Shown here: positions 6,284 through 6,489 of the stretch, piece by piece
How the letters are laid out: each line of letters opens with the position of its first letter
Numbering within the stretch: the first letter of the stretch is position 1
Assembly (NCBI GenBank): GCA_046292445.1
Contig: JBKBQT010000072.1
Span: 1-6,489, forward strand
Origin: CALIZF01 sp046292445
GTDB lineage: Bacteria > Pseudomonadota > Alphaproteobacteria > Rhodobacterales > Rhodobacteraceae
DNA length: 6,489 nucleotides
Reading direction: 5' to 3'
Notes under the pieces: model-generated
The model's database searches: none
What the model saw: only the letters and a program-made list of their open reading frames with translations
Told to the model about the DNA's origin: nothing
Position numbers and translations under genes: made by a program

Positions 6284-6395
6284 TCGGCTGCATCCAAGGT
6301 CGTGCCTGATCCGCAGAAAGGATCAACGACGAGATCGCCGGGATTGCTGCTCGCGCCCACGATCATCTTGAGGGCACCTCGATTTTTCACCGTTT
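6166..6395 (-). pseudogene. DNA methyltransferase (N4/N6 type) C-terminal remnant
   Basis: The minus strand encodes TVKNRGALKMIVGASSNPGD, then LVVDPFCGSGTTLDAA, a GRRWLGMDES segment and AAATKRL, ending in TGA at 6166-6168. DPFCGSGTT (6298-6324) is motif I, the S-adenosylmethionine-binding loop of DNA amino-methyltransferases. The LGMDES strand carries the acidic residue that usually contacts the methionine ribose. Motif I close to the C terminus is the order of beta-class enzymes, whose DPPY motif IV lies N-terminal. No such region is present: the same frame extends to an ATG at 6433-6435, reading unrelated residues, and meets a TAG 14 codons further upstream. The other two frames of 6396-6489 show no methyltransferase sequence. 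The piece is therefore only the last ~75 residues of the gene and should be inactive unless the rest lies beyond the window edge in a rearranged form. Confidence 0.75.
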
Positions 6396-6489
6396 TCTGC
6401 TGTTCTGGGCCGGCTCGGCGGCCTGAAGACTGCATGAAACGGCTCGGCGGGGTGCTTCGGGTTGGGTTCGGGGGCTATTCAGCCCGGTT
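6396..6489. other. Unassigned sequence at the right edge
   Basis: About 94 nt with no convincing gene. A plus-strand ATG at 6434 opens a frame (MKRLGGVLRVGFGGYSAR) that runs off the window. It lacks a clear ribosome site and is too short to judge. A small hairpin (GGGCT/AGCCC, 6472-6476 and 6481-6485) is present but has no supporting context. Confidence 0.3.

Noticed and set aside
6471..6486. Small hairpin GGGCT-ATTC-AGCCC near the right edge as a terminator or element end
   Set aside because: The arms are only 5 bp, there is no T-tract or matching inverted repeat elsewhere, and such hairpins are common by chance in GC-rich DNA.

Overview
The window is very GC-rich, tightly packed and strongly codon-biased DNA. 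The genes present (a NasA/CysG nitrate-assimilation pair and a HemP/Bfd/Bfr iron set) suggest an alphaproteobacterium, most likely Rhodobacteraceae. That placement is inferred from gene content and style, not from a search.

Layout. (1) 1-531, plus strand: the 3' end of an unrecognised, alanine-rich, probably helical protein. It converges on the next gene across a short spacer with a GC-rich inverted repeat. (2) 602-1737, minus strand: an iron module transcribed hemP > bfd > bfr, covering a HemP-family hemin uptake protein, bacterioferritin-associated ferredoxin and bacterioferritin. A 17-bp palindrome (1741-1757) sits immediately upstream of hemP. A close copy (14 of 17 bases, 1216-1232) overlaps the bfd stop codon, upstream of bfr. 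The pair looks like an iron-responsive operator set. (3) 1806-5571, minus strand: nasA > cysG. CysG is a complete trifunctional siroheme synthase. NasA is an assimilatory nitrate reductase catalytic subunit with a C-terminal BFD-like [2Fe-2S] domain, but its N-terminal part, including the [4Fe-4S] domain, is missing. (4) 5572-6489: mosaic DNA. Three small plus-strand ORFs are joined by 1-4 nt overlaps in the style of phage gene clusters. The first lacks its start because it abuts the nasA break. The third runs into a minus-strand remnant of a DNA methyltransferase that carries the motif I DPFCGSGTT but has no N-terminal catalytic half.

How the genes fit together. CysG makes siroheme, which an assimilatory nitrite reductase (not in the window) needs after NasA. 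HemP, Bfd and Bfr concern heme acquisition, iron release and iron storage, so the left two thirds are an iron, siroheme and nitrate block. In this copy NasA should not make a functional nitrate reductase unless the missing part lies elsewhere or the junction is an assembly artefact.

The most notable observations are the abrupt nasA/phage-like junction near 5571, the second switch to a methyltransferase remnant near 6170-6400, and the paired palindromic boxes flanking the hemP-bfd-bfr module. I found no CRISPR array, tRNA, rRNA or complete insertion sequence.
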